This document shows, piece after piece, positions 18,547 to 27,604 of a DNA stretch of 64,000 nucleotides. The stretch covers positions 1,116,001-1,180,000 of the forward strand of contig NZ_SJPX01000002.1 of the NCBI RefSeq assembly GCF_007860175.1, in the 5' to 3' direction. The notes under the pieces are model-generated. The model was not told where the DNA came from and made no database searches. It saw only the letters and a program-made list of their open reading frames with translations. A program made the position numbers and the translations under genes. Numbering within the stretch: the stretch's first letter is position 1; every line of letters starts with the position of its first letter. The DNA comes from Rubripirellula reticaptiva. Its GTDB lineage: Bacteria > Planctomycetota > Planctomycetia > Pirellulales > Pirellulaceae.

Positions 18547-20277
18547 TCATTCGGGTTTCGGCACAGCAGGCTTTGGCGGTGCCGGCTTCCATCGACTGGT
18601 TTGGGGAAGGTTACCTGGGCCTGGCATGTCGCTATCGGGCAGCGACGACACAGCCATCGCTTGATCAAGTGGGTCGAGCCCAAGAGTAATTTGCATTTGC
18701 GACAACGCAGCGAACCAGTTTCGCTGAGCTTCGACAAGTTTGATCTCTGTTTCGTTGGCCTTGGTTTCCAACAGATTCAAATAGATCAAATCAATTTTTC
18801 CCTGCTCGAACGCAAAACGATATCGATCGAGCGTTTCCAACGCCGCGCGAAGCGAGACCTCTGTTTGCTCGACGACTTGCTCGGAAAGCAACAGAGCGTT
18901 GTAAGCGGTTTGCAGCTCAATCCCGATTTTGTCACGAACCATACGAAGCTTCTCGTTGATCTGGACAATCTTACCGTTGGTTTCTTGAATCTTGCCGCGT
19001 GCTTTACGACGCTGAACCGGAACCTCGCTAGTGAATCCGATCACTAGTTCAAAGTCGCCCTTGTCGTCCGATTTTGTAGCTGGATCGCCCATGTCCTGCG
19101 ACGCTTCGGTGACGAAATCAAATCGCGGCAACATTTCATTGCAAGCCAATTGACGGTCATATTGGACGTGCCGGATGTCAAGCTGAAGCAATTTAGGCTC
19201 GGGACGGCGACTCAGGGCCGCAGCCAAGTCCGATTGAAAATCGCTGAGCGGTGGCGGCTCAATGACGGGAAAACGTTCTGGCAACCACGTATCCTCCGGT
19301 ACCATCGGCTGGCCATTTGGGTCTCGCAGAAACAACGCCAACTTGAATGACGTTGCACGGAACTTCTGCTCGGTCTCGAAGACTTTTGCTTGTCGTTCAG
19401 CGACCAACTGTTGATTCAAGATCAGGTCAATTTCAGCAAACTTCCCTGCTTTAACTCCAACTTCGAATTGCTCACCTCGTTCCTCCGCAAGTTTTAGCAT
19501 TTCGCGTTGTGCTTCTAAGACGCCGCCCATCGCAACCCATTCCCAATAGACGGCGGCTGCATCACGTGAAATGTCCAAGATCGTTTGCTGGATGATTGGG
19601 CCGGCAGCTTGCTGGGCAAGAGAAGCTTGAAAAACAGCGACACGCTGCGGATCAATCGCGCGACCTTGAAGCAGTGGCTGTGTGAACGCAACTTTGAATT
19701 CACCGGCATCGTCGGTTTGACGTTCTTTGTACCAAGGCTGATAGAAGCCGCGACCAATGCGATACCCCGCAGCAACGTATCCGCCCCACCAAGTCTGCCG
19801 AGCGACGCCCAATCCGTTGCGATAATTCCTGTAAAAACCAGTCGGCTCGGAAAGCGAGTGGGCTTGCAGCTTGGTGTCAAATGCCCCGTATGCCGCAAGC
19901 AATTGCCCGCTCGCGATGCCTGGCTGCTGGCGAGCGCGGGCGATGTCGGGATACGAACGATACAGACTGGCAACGACGTCGGCGAGCGAGAGCGGGTCGA
20001 CGGAGTTTTCCTCAGCGAGTATTTCCTCGCCTGACTGCGCTTCAAGCTCTTCGCTGACCTCCTCGTCGACCAGCATCAAAAACTGGGCAAACGATTTTTC
20101 AGACGCAAGCTGTTTGTCCTGGGCAGCCGCGTTGCGGGACGCAACAAAAACGCAAACAAAGATCAAAAAACACGCAATCGTTATATTTTTGGCAATTTGA
20201 CTTTGCTGCCTTTGTCCTTGTCTTTGCCAGGCTCGTCGACTGCGACCACAGGCGGAAATCCGTTTAGTTGACGCCAT
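18547..20277 (-). CDS. TolC family outer-membrane efflux protein
   Basis: Outer-membrane channel of a type I secretion or efflux system. After a hydrophobic signal stretch (IACFLIFVCVFVASRNAAAQ) there is the usual pair of long helical repeats with LADVVASLYRSYPDI, then EVSLRAALETLDRYRFAFEQG and ending LGLDPLDQAM plus a proline-rich tail. The ATG at 20277 overlaps the HlyD gene by 97 bases and gives an unusually long basic leader; the signal could instead begin at a rare ATT or ATA codon near 20185-20190, right at the HlyD stop. Third gene of the exporter set ABC-HlyD-TolC. Confidence 0.9.
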   Translation of the reverse strand: MASTKRISACGRSRRAWQRQGQRQQSQIAKNITIACFLIFVCVFVASRNAAAQDKQLASEKSFAQFLMLVDEEVSEELEAQSGEEILAEENSVDPLSLADVVASLYRSYPDIARARQQPGIASGQLLAAYGAFDTKLQAHSLSEPTGFYRNYRNGLGVARQTWWGGYVAAGYRIGRGFYQPWYKERQTDDAGEFKVAFTQPLLQGRAIDPQRVAVFQASLAQQAAGPIIQQTILDISRDAAAVYWEWVAMGGVLEAQREMLKLAEERGEQFEVGVKAGKFAEIDLILNQQLVAERQAKVFETEQKFRATSFKLALFLRDPNGQPMVPEDTWLPERFPVIEPPPLSDFQSDLAAALSRRPEPKLLQLDIRHVQYDRQLACNEMLPRFDFVTEASQDMGDPATKSDDKGDFELVIGFTSEVPVQRRKARGKIQETNGKIVQINEKLRMVRDKIGIELQTAYNALLLSEQVVEQTEVSLRAALETLDRYRFAFEQGKIDLIYLNLLETKANETEIKLVEAQRNWFAALSQMQITLGLDPLDQAMAVSSLPDSDMPGPGNLPQTSRWKPAPPKPAVPKPE

Positions 20278-21530
20278 ATCTCATAACCGAGAGGAACTTG
20301 TTTAAGCAGCACCCAACCGTTGGCGCGGACACCCTGCCGTAAGTATCGGTCATCCGGCCATCCGTCCTCCCGGTCAAAATGATTATCCGGGGTCACAACC
20401 ACCCGAAAGTTCCCCTTTCCATCGTCGGTTGGGAAGACTCGGTTGACTTTACCGCCAAACGTGCCGACAGCAACGGACGGCCAGCCGACAAATTGAACCG
20501 CAGGCCAACCCTCGAATTGCAAGCGAACTCGGTCACCCTCATGCAATAGCGGCATGTCATTGCCACTCACTTTCATCTCCACAGCCAGTTCGTCCGTGTC
20601 GGGAACGATGACAAACAACTGATCGCCTTCTTTGATCGTGTCGCTGCCGGTTAAGCCAAACCATTGTTGGATATAGCCCGATCGCGGAGCGGTCACTTCG
20701 AGGCGATCGAATTCGTTGCGTTTGTTTCGCAAGTCGAGCAATTCCTTTTCGATCGTGTTGATCTTCTGCATCGACTCGAGAACCTTTTGGCTCGCTTCAC
20801 GATTCTTGATGTCAATTTCTTGCATCTTCGATTCAATCTCTTCTTCCTTAGACAGCAGCATCGCCGACACTTCGTGAACTGCGTTTTCGGCTTTACTGAG
20901 TTTGGCGGATTGTGATTCAACAGCCTGTTGCTTGGAGAACAGCTCTTCTTTGGAAACCAAACCACGGCTGGCGACCTGCTCGGCGATTCGAAGCTGATTT
21001 CGTTTGTCGGTCAATTCGGCTTGGATCGAAGCAACTTCGTTTTTGGCTTGCTCCCACTTTTGTTTCGCCGCCAGCAGGTCTTGCTTAAGTGACAGCGCCA
21101 GGCTGTCGCCGCTGCTTTGTTGCAATACCGCAGCTTGCTTTGCAACTTCGAGACTCGAAATGGCCGACGCTTCTTTCGATTCAGTCGCGATGATCTGTGT
21201 GTCGATTTGTAATACACCATCGGCAGCAAACGGAGTTAGCCGCAGCAGCAGTTCACCTTGCTCGACGTAGGTTCCCTCTCGCAAACCGTCTTTGACGTAG
21301 CTAACCACACCCTTGGAAGGACTAAGAACGGGTTGCGGCCGCTGTTGTGGATCAAGTGCCACGACGGTACCGATGCCGCGCGCGGTTTGCCGCCATGGAA
21401 CGAAGACTAGCCCGATGAACGTCAGGACCAGGACGATGAAAGTCAGGCGGCTGAAAACGCGAACGAGATTACCCGTCCGAACCAACTGCAAGGTCGAAAA
21501 GTCTTCTTGATTTTCAGGTTCTTCTATCAT
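20181..21530 (-). CDS. HlyD family membrane fusion protein
   Basis: Periplasmic adaptor of a type I secretion system, 449 residues from the ATG at 21530. The longer frame starts with TTG at 21590, directly abutting the ABC gene's stop, and has no ribosome binding site. Order: short cytoplasmic tail, one transmembrane helix (about residues 29-46), lipoyl half (SKGVVSYVKDGLREGTYVEQGE), a long coiled coil, second lipoyl half (VTAPRSGYIQQWFG), then beta domains ending VLLKQVPLGYEIWRQLNGFPP. It sits between the ABC subunit and TolC on one strand. Confidence 0.92.
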   Translation of the reverse strand: MIEEPENQEDFSTLQLVRTGNLVRVFSRLTFIVLVLTFIGLVFVPWRQTARGIGTVVALDPQQRPQPVLSPSKGVVSYVKDGLREGTYVEQGELLLRLTPFAADGVLQIDTQIIATESKEASAISSLEVAKQAAVLQQSSGDSLALSLKQDLLAAKQKWEQAKNEVASIQAELTDKRNQLRIAEQVASRGLVSKEELFSKQQAVESQSAKLSKAENAVHEVSAMLLSKEEEIESKMQEIDIKNREASQKVLESMQKINTIEKELLDLRNKRNEFDRLEVTAPRSGYIQQWFGLTGSDTIKEGDQLFVIVPDTDELAVEMKVSGNDMPLLHEGDRVRLQFEGWPAVQFVGWPSVAVGTFGGKVNRVFPTDDGKGNFRVVVTPDNHFDREDGWPDDRYLRQGVRANGWVLLKQVPLGYEIWRQLNGFPPVVAVDEPGKDKDKGSKVKLPKI

Positions 21531-21590
21531 GGATACATCTTGGCGATCGTGGCTGCGGCTTGCGTTATTTCGGTCCGGTCGCGTGTTCAA

Positions 21591-23702
21591 TTAACGACGT
21601 ACTGCGATTTGAACGTCGCAGAGTTTAGCCACGTCGTCTCGGTTTGTATTGATAATCAGCGTCCACGGAACATCCGTCGCGGCAATCGCTTGCCAGACCA
21701 GTTGCCTGTCTTCGCTCGACAGTTCGTCCAGCAAACCGTCAACGATCAGCAACTTTGGTGCTGCGACGATCGCACGGACGAGCGACAACTGCTTGGCATG
21801 GATCTCCGTCAGCGGATATCCGCCGGTCTGCAGTCGCGTTTGAATGCCGTCTGGAAGTTGCAGAACCGCTTTGTCGAGTCCTACTTGCTTCAAAGCCTCT
21901 AGGATTCGGCTCTGTCCAATCCCACTGTGTCCCAGGTCGACGTTTTCTCGCAGCGTGCCATGAAAGATATCGTTGCGTCCGGCATAACCGATCAGCCGTG
22001 AAGCGTCGCCTGTCGCAAAACTGGCAGCATCCAATCCGGCAATCTGCGCCGTTCCGCTGGTGGGTTCCAGCAATCCAGCAAGAGTACGCGAGAGCCTCTG
22101 ACGCCCGGTAACATCGTCGCCGACGAGGGCGACTCGCGTCCCCGCTTCGATCGCGGACGATGGTACTTTGGACTTCGAGGAATTCTCGGAAAACACTAGG
22201 TCTGTCCAACTGACTTCGGCGGGGCCAACCGCTAAGTCGGTAAGTTCGTGACGAGGATCAACTTGTATATCGATCAAGTGACCAACTTTGTCGATACCTG
22301 CCATCAAGTCATAAAACTTTTCGAGCGACTTGCCGGCCTTTGCAAACGCCCCAACCACGACCGTAACCACCAATTCGCTGGCGACAAGTTGACCGAGGGT
22401 CAATTGCCCCGAGATAACGAGCCAACCGCCTAGAGCCAGCACTGCCGTTGACGCTAACACTTGCAACGCAACCGCAAACGTGACCTGACGAATGACGACT
22501 CGGAACTGTCCCTGCCGAGCCCTGATGTAATCTGCCGACAATTGGTTGGCTCGCTGGATCGCTAACGTTTCACCACCGCCGGTTTTGAAAATCGAAGGCG
22601 ACGCGATCACGTCCTGTAGCCAATGCACCACGCGATACTTGGTGATCGATTCCTCGATCGAAGTGCGGATCCCCCCGCGGCCTAGCACCCAAGTGATTGA
22701 GATCATCGAGATCAACAACACGATGTCGAACCCAAGTAAAAATGGATGATAAAACGCCAGCAGAATCATCCCGAGCAGAGTCGTCAAAACGATCGTGACC
22801 CCGTCGAGCAGCAGCACGGCCGTCGCTTTCTGAATCGTCATGATGTCAAACACGCGATTTGCCAATTCACGTGGATACTCGCCAACCAAAGACGCTTGAT
22901 TGGCTCGCGGGAACCGATGCGCCAGATCGCTTACGATCCGAACAAACTGGCGACGCTGAATCATTTCAACGACGACGGTTTGCAAGACCTTCAAGACGCC
23001 GGCCAAACCCAAGCACGCCAGCAGCATCAAACCTAGTACGATCAGCGGTTGCAGATACGTCCCCCAGCTGACGACATTGACCAATGACTCAATCGCCAGC
23101 GGTGACGCCAGCGACAGCAGGCCAGCGACAAATGCGAACAGAACGACGGACCAGATATCGCGGCGATCAAGATTTAACAAGCCGATAAATCGACGAAGCG
23201 GGGATGGATGCGCGTGGTGGTGATGGCCGTCATGGGCATGATGACCATCCGCAGCCGAAATCGAATCGCACTGCAGCTCTCGCTTGCAAGAAAAGCACCG
23301 CGGCCCCGGCGTCGCGATCAGTAGCTTACGAAGCTGACGATTGGTGTAGGTTCGAGATTCCGTACGATCGCCGACCAAGCTAGCCTGGATTCGTCGCCCC
23401 GACAATTTCTCGAGGACACTGAAACTGCCATCTGCATTGCAAATCAGTATCGGAATTTCTTCACGCAGAAAACCAAACACTTCGCTGGCTGATTCGAACG
23501 TTGTCTCGTTTAGCAAGATACCTGCGTGCTTGGCGCTGGCAATGAGCGAATCGAGCGGATCGTATCCTCGGTCGCCTGCGGACGTCTCTGCAGCCCACCA
23601 ATCGGCACGCTGAATCGTAGTTCCCAGCGAAATGCCAACCCGCGTTAAAACGCGAAAAAGAGTGCCCTCGCTGGGAGTAGTCTGGTCGTTGAAATCAGGC
23701 AT
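21591..23702 (-). CDS. type I secretion-like ABC exporter with degenerate ATPase domain
   Basis: 703 residues laid out like HlyB/RaxB exporters: an N-terminal peptidase-like domain without a catalytic Cys (1-130), six transmembrane helices (about 185-460), then a nucleotide-binding domain. Two things are odd. First, residues 136-165 hold a Cys cluster (C136, C139, C145) and a run with eight His in twelve residues, looking like a metal site. Second, every ATPase motif is altered: Walker A reads GDDVTGRQ (528-535, no Lys), the Q-loop Gln is gone, the signature is LTEIH (631-635), Walker B ends IVDG (catalytic Glu replaced by Gly at 656) and the H-loop His is absent. ATP hydrolysis is therefore doubtful. 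Followed directly by HlyD and TolC genes. Confidence 0.88.
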   Translation of the reverse strand: MPDFNDQTTPSEGTLFRVLTRVGISLGTTIQRADWWAAETSAGDRGYDPLDSLIASAKHAGILLNETTFESASEVFGFLREEIPILICNADGSFSVLEKLSGRRIQASLVGDRTESRTYTNRQLRKLLIATPGPRCFSCKRELQCDSISAADGHHAHDGHHHHAHPSPLRRFIGLLNLDRRDIWSVVLFAFVAGLLSLASPLAIESLVNVVSWGTYLQPLIVLGLMLLACLGLAGVLKVLQTVVVEMIQRRQFVRIVSDLAHRFPRANQASLVGEYPRELANRVFDIMTIQKATAVLLLDGVTIVLTTLLGMILLAFYHPFLLGFDIVLLISMISITWVLGRGGIRTSIEESITKYRVVHWLQDVIASPSIFKTGGGETLAIQRANQLSADYIRARQGQFRVVIRQVTFAVALQVLASTAVLALGGWLVISGQLTLGQLVASELVVTVVVGAFAKAGKSLEKFYDLMAGIDKVGHLIDIQVDPRHELTDLAVGPAEVSWTDLVFSENSSKSKVPSSAIEAGTRVALVGDDVTGRQRLSRTLAGLLEPTSGTAQIAGLDAASFATGDASRLIGYAGRNDIFHGTLRENVDLGHSGIGQSRILEALKQVGLDKAVLQLPDGIQTRLQTGGYPLTEIHAKQLSLVRAIVAAPKLLIVDGLLDELSSEDRQLVWQAIAATDVPWTLIINTNRDDVAKLCDVQIAVRR

Positions 23703-23741
23703 GAATGGTACTGCGACTCACGAATAGAAACACTGTTGCCG

Positions 23742-24680
23742 TTACAGGCTAACACTGTACCGTTTAGTTAATAGTCCACGCATCTTTGCGATGCTGCGAT
23801 GAAATAATTGCGCCGTCCGAGTTGTGCTGAGCCCAATTTCTTTCGCAATGACATGGAACGCAACACCGTTGCGTTCTTGATTGATCCCGAACCGAGCCAT
23901 TACGATCTTTCGTGCACGCTCGTCAAGTGTCTTCATCAACTCGATCACTTGCTCGCGTGCTTCGACCGACTCTAATTCTGCGAGGTCGCTCTCGCCAGCA
24001 TCCGCGATTGCCGACTCAACGGCCTCGGTTCCGCTGGCGATGAACCCGCGATTCATCCGCCCTTCCTTTCGGTAGTTGCTGAATATGGATGTCTGAATCG
24101 CTTGGTAGGCATAGGTACTCAATCGGACTCCGCGGCGGAAATCGAACAGATCAACAGCGCGAACCAAAGCCGCATTTCCGACGCCGACGATTTCATCAAA
24201 TTCGTTCGAGTTCCAACCTGCATATCGCTTGGCCATTGAAACGACTAGCCGAAGATTTGACTCGACGATTGAATTTCGGACTTCAACCGTACGATCACCG
24301 AGCTGCTTCAGATCGTCAACCATCGCAGCATATCCGCTGCAGGAACGAAGCCTGGACTCCAAACATGACCTGCGGTACTTCAAGAAGTTCAGCTTTCGAA
24401 AAAGGTGCTGCTCTTGCTCCGCCGTCAACAGCGGCACCGTCCATAGATGAGCAAGGTAGGCAGGCAACCCTCGCGGCGGCTTCGATGGGGGTGTCTTCTC
24501 GGTTGCCGGCATCGGCCCCAACAACATCTCGCTCGCAGATTCGCTGCGAAAGATGCTCAAGAAAAAGAAGTCGCCTTCTTGATCACCATACGTACGAAGT
24601 TCCGTGGATTTGCCGCCTCCGTGATGCTGAAGCGACTGCTGATGCTGAAGAGAGACCTTCAGTGCGGTGGAATGAATCAT
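23742..24680 (-). CDS. sigma-70 family RNA polymerase sigma factor
   Basis: 312 residues with sigma region 1.2-like PLLTAEQEQHLFRKLN, region 2 (VESNLRLVVSMAKRYAG, then FDEIVGVGNAALVRAVDLFD and the DNA-melting part LSTYAYQAIQTSIFSNY) and region 4 (LDERARKIVMARFGINQ, helix-turn-helix FHVIAKEIGLSTTRTAQL). It is close to group 2/3 sigma factors rather than ECF. The first 50 residues are not conserved-looking; an ATG at 24527 is an alternative start. It lies 31 bases after the HPF gene and 39 before the ABC exporter gene, which suggests that it may direct expression of the exporter run. Confidence 0.9.
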   Translation of the reverse strand: MIHSTALKVSLQHQQSLQHHGGGKSTELRTYGDQEGDFFFLSIFRSESASEMLLGPMPATEKTPPSKPPRGLPAYLAHLWTVPLLTAEQEQHLFRKLNFLKYRRSCLESRLRSCSGYAAMVDDLKQLGDRTVEVRNSIVESNLRLVVSMAKRYAGWNSNEFDEIVGVGNAALVRAVDLFDFRRGVRLSTYAYQAIQTSIFSNYRKEGRMNRGFIASGTEAVESAIADAGESDLAELESVEAREQVIELMKTLDERARKIVMARFGINQERNGVAFHVIAKEIGLSTTRTAQLFHRSIAKMRGLLTKRYSVSL

Positions 24681-24710
24681 CGAGCGGTTCTCCGGAAAAA
24701 AGGGGGCAAG

Positions 24711-25067
24711 CTAGGTCTGCGTGATTGCTTTTGGATCGATGAAAGTTCGACGAAGACGTGCAAAATCGTTCGATTTCTCGATGGTCCTCGCTACCGCACG
24801 TCCGGCTCGCTCGGCGGCTCTGGATATACATCGGCAGACGTCAGAATCTTTGCCCGAGACCACCACGTCGGATGCATGATCTAACGACACTGAAATGCGA
24901 CACGACTTGTCGATTCCACCTCGGGGGCCATTCTCGTCTTCAACCACCAGGTCAATCTGCTTGATTCGCGAATCAAATCTCGATAGCGCAAACAGCAGAC
25001 GCCGCTGCGCCAATTGGCGTGCCTCGGTGTCAAGAAGATTGCTACGGTCAGTGATGTTGATTGACAC
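24711..25067 (-). CDS. HPF/RaiA-like ribosome-associated protein
   Basis: 118 residues in the single-domain style of ribosome hibernation factors: an N-terminal beta strand (MSINITDRSN), a helix carrying many Arg residues (EARQLAQRRLLFALSRFDSRIKQIDLVVED), strand DKSCRISVSL, and a second helix (CISRAAERAGRAVARTIEK). Such proteins bind the 30S subunit and protect idle ribosomes. It begins the minus-strand run leading into the sigma factor and exporter genes, facing the LysR-type gene across a 164-base regulatory region. Confidence 0.82.
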   Translation of the reverse strand: MSINITDRSNLLDTEARQLAQRRLLFALSRFDSRIKQIDLVVEDENGPRGGIDKSCRISVSLDHASDVVVSGKDSDVCRCISRAAERAGRAVARTIEKSNDFARLRRTFIDPKAITQT

Positions 25068-25133
25068 TTCGGTTACTCCTAAACATTCCGTGATTCAACG
25101 ATTGTGCCATCAGAGAAAAAATCCATGGCTGAT

Positions 25134-25155
25134 ACTGTTCAACTACTGTTTAACT
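25134..25155. promoter_or_regulatory. tandem 11-bp repeat between HPF and nhaR-like genes
   Basis: ACTGTTCAACT is followed without a gap by ACTGTTTAACT, one base different, in the divergent intergenic region. Repeats one helical turn apart are typical of regulator binding sites; the adjacent LysR-type protein is the natural candidate. The site is seen; its function is inferred. Confidence 0.45.
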
Positions 25156-25231
25156 CTACGGCAGATTCGTACAGTTAGACAATTAGAATTCCAACGCACG
25201 AATCATAGATAAAAACTAATCGAGATTGACG

Positions 25232-26143
25232 ATGGTTGATTGGCTCAACTACCACCACCTGATGTACTTTTGGATGGTCGCTAAAGAGGGTGGAATCACG
25301 CCCGCTGCGGAACTGCTGCACTTGTCCCAGCCGACGCTCAGCACGCAAATCCAAAAGCTAGAAAAATCGATGGGCGTCAAGTTATTTGAACGCAAAGGAC
25401 GAGCGATGCTCCTGACCGACAGTGGTCAGATGGTGTTTCGGTACGCGGATGAGATATTCGGTCTCGGCAATGAACTTGCAGATGCGATCCGCGGACGGCC
25501 CACCGAGAATTCGATTCGTTTGCTCGTCGGGGTTCCCGACGTGCTTCCCAAGCTAGTCACTTATCGAATTTTGAAACCAGTACTCGCTTTAGATGAGCGT
25601 GTGAAACTGGTCTGTACCGAAGGCAAGCTGAAGGACCTGCTCGCGGACCTTGCGATGCACCGCTTGGATGTCGTGCTCGCAGATTCGCCACTCACGCCAG
25701 AATTGAATGTGCGCGCATTCAATCACCTTTTGGGACAGTGCGATGTGACTGTATTCGGAACCGCGGCAATGGCAAAGAAGTATGCGAAAGGCTTTCCAAA
25801 GTCACTCGACGGTGCACCGATGCTTTTACCGACACAAAACACAACGCTGCGTCGCTCACTTGAACAATGGTTCGACGACCAAGACATTCGCCCAGAGGTG
25901 GCGCATGAATTCGAGGATAGTGCGGTCCTAAAAGTTTTTGGTCAAGCAGGCGAAGGAATGATCTTCGTCCCAACCGCAGTCGCAAACGACGTCGCTTCTC
26001 ACTACTCGCTCAAGCAAGTCGGTCGCATTCCTGAAATCATCGAAAGGTTCTATGCGATCTCGGTGGAACGAAGATTGAAGCACCCAGCAGTTGTCGCAAT
26101 CTCCCAATCGGCTCGCGACAACCTATTCACTGACGGTAGTTAA
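25232..26143 (+). CDS. nhaR: LysR family regulator, NhaR-like
   Basis: 304 residues from the ATG at 25232 with GAG upstream; the ORF can be read two codons longer from a TTG. The N-terminal winged helix is very close to the sodium/proton response activator NhaR: WLNYHHLMYFWMVAKEGG, LSQPTLSTQIQKLE, LFERKGRAMLLTDSG. The co-inducer domain follows (LLVGVPDVLPKLVTYRIL, LDVVLADSPL, EGMIFVPTAVA). NhaR proteins activate antiporter or stress genes in response to Na+ and pH. No antiporter gene is adjacent, so here it may control the divergent HPF-sigma-exporter run. Confidence 0.9.
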   Translation: MVDWLNYHHLMYFWMVAKEGGITPAAELLHLSQPTLSTQIQKLEKSMGVKLFERKGRAMLLTDSGQMVFRYADEIFGLGNELADAIRGRPTENSIRLLVGVPDVLPKLVTYRILKPVLALDERVKLVCTEGKLKDLLADLAMHRLDVVLADSPLTPELNVRAFNHLLGQCDVTVFGTAAMAKKYAKGFPKSLDGAPMLLPTQNTTLRRSLEQWFDDQDIRPEVAHEFEDSAVLKVFGQAGEGMIFVPTAVANDVASHYSLKQVGRIPEIIERFYAISVERRLKHPAVVAISQSARDNLFTDGS

Positions 26144-26165
26144 ACGAGATCGCTAAGCACGAGCA

Positions 26166-26825
26166 CTACCTCGGCGAGTGTTGAACAATCTCGCGCACAC
26201 GATCGATGACCGATTGCTCACCCATGCAAATCATTCCGAATCCAAAGCAGCCCCCCGAAGCGAGCGCGACCTGTTCTGTTCGGTGAACCACGCGGTCTTG
26301 AATGTCATGATGCTGGCCGGGACACACTTTTCGATTTTGAGCTGTGGTGACGTTGGCCCATAAATAGAGACGAACAACGAACGGCGAACTTTGCAGCCGG
26401 CATTCGGTGTAGTCCACCCACAAATCCCGAAGCGATTCGTCGGGTCGCACATCGAGCCACGATTGCACCCGCGACGCGGCCGCCGGTTGCGCGAAGAGTC
26501 GGTTTTTATAGATCGACCGAACCGCAGCCTGCGATTCTTCGTCCGAGACGGAATCGCTCGCCCAGGCAACTAGCGCGATCGGGGCAAGCTGTAACGCAGA
26601 CAGGGTATCAGACGTGAAACCTGCGTCGGCAAGTCGATCAATCAGATCACCGTCATCAATGCCTGCGGCCTCGCAAAGCGAGCGTTTGCAGGATTCTCGT
26701 TCGAAGTACGCATCAAGCTGCTTATAAGCGGTTGGCTCGTCGAGCGGAATCAGCGAGACAGCGCCCCGGTCATAAGCTGGGTTGGCTAAGGGCGAGTTCG
26801 CTGTGGTAGGTAACATCAACATCAA
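26166..26825 (-). CDS. conserved hypothetical protein
   Basis: 219 residues, no signal peptide. The middle (TSDTLSALQLAPIALVAWASDSVSDEE) resembles the helical start of TerB-like domains but the match is by eye only. The C-terminal part is rich in Cys and Gly (CFGFGMICMGEQSVIDRV). It ends 22 bases from the convergent NhaR-like gene. I cannot give a function. Confidence 0.6.
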   Translation of the reverse strand: MMLMLPTTANSPLANPAYDRGAVSLIPLDEPTAYKQLDAYFERESCKRSLCEAAGIDDGDLIDRLADAGFTSDTLSALQLAPIALVAWASDSVSDEESQAAVRSIYKNRLFAQPAAASRVQSWLDVRPDESLRDLWVDYTECRLQSSPFVVRLYLWANVTTAQNRKVCPGQHHDIQDRVVHRTEQVALASGGCFGFGMICMGEQSVIDRVREIVQHSPR

Positions 26826-27100
26826 CAGACTCCGAAGGTTGGCTGGAACAGGCAGGCACGCCAGCGATTGGCCTGCTTTGGCCGACTAACATTCGCTGAC
26901 GGGAAACTTTACGCCCCGTCGTCAATCTTGAACCATTGATAAAACCGATCGCAGCCGATGAAAAACGAATAGCTCGCGATTGCTTGAAAGTCCTATAGTA
27001 CGGGCAATGGTGAACGGGGCGTCAGCTCGAAGTAAATCATTCGATCGACAATCGGTCCGTTCGCTTTTTCGAATCCAATCGTCGCAGTCATCGCCGAAAA

Positions 27101-27604
27101 ATGATGTTCAAAAAAATTGTTTATGGGATGCACGCTGCTCTCGTTGCAGCGGCACTGGTCATCGTGCTGGTCGATCGAGTGCCGACGACAGCTCAAGCGA
27201 TGACGGTGCACGGGACTGACAAAAAGACAATGTTGACCGTTCCGCTGGAGGCAGGCATGGAGGCTGTTGTCACGCTGGATCACATCACCGGCGACATGAC
27301 TGGCTATGTGCTCAACCGAACCAATGGCCAGTTTTTTATCCGCTACCGATACAACTTGACGCAAGACTTTCCACAGCATCAAGGCGCGTACTTGATGGCA
27401 GCGGGATTGGCCGATTTTCGCGGATTCAAAAGTAACGATCGAATGGCCAGTGGCGTGATCTACGTTTCAGAGGAAACCTCGGGCCGTGTTTGTGCGTACG
27501 CGATCCCATGGAATCCCCAATTCGCAACTAGCGGCGCGCCCAATCAAAACCTAACCTTCATTCCGCTGGACCACGCGCAGACGCGGTTCATCGAACTGCG
27601 CTAG
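27101..27604 (+). CDS. hypothetical protein with N-terminal membrane anchor
   Basis: 167 residues: a hydrophobic stretch near the N-terminus (HAALVAAALVIVLVD) acts as signal anchor or signal peptide ending TTAQA, followed by a beta-rich domain (VPLEAGMEAVVTLDHITGDMTGYVL, GQFFIRYRYNL, GVIYVSEETSGRVCAYAIPWN). The layout looks like small planctomycete envelope proteins of unknown role. Start at 27101 or the next ATG at 27104. Confidence 0.68.
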   Translation: MMFKKIVYGMHAALVAAALVIVLVDRVPTTAQAMTVHGTDKKTMLTVPLEAGMEAVVTLDHITGDMTGYVLNRTNGQFFIRYRYNLTQDFPQHQGAYLMAAGLADFRGFKSNDRMASGVIYVSEETSGRVCAYAIPWNPQFATSGAPNQNLTFIPLDHAQTRFIELR

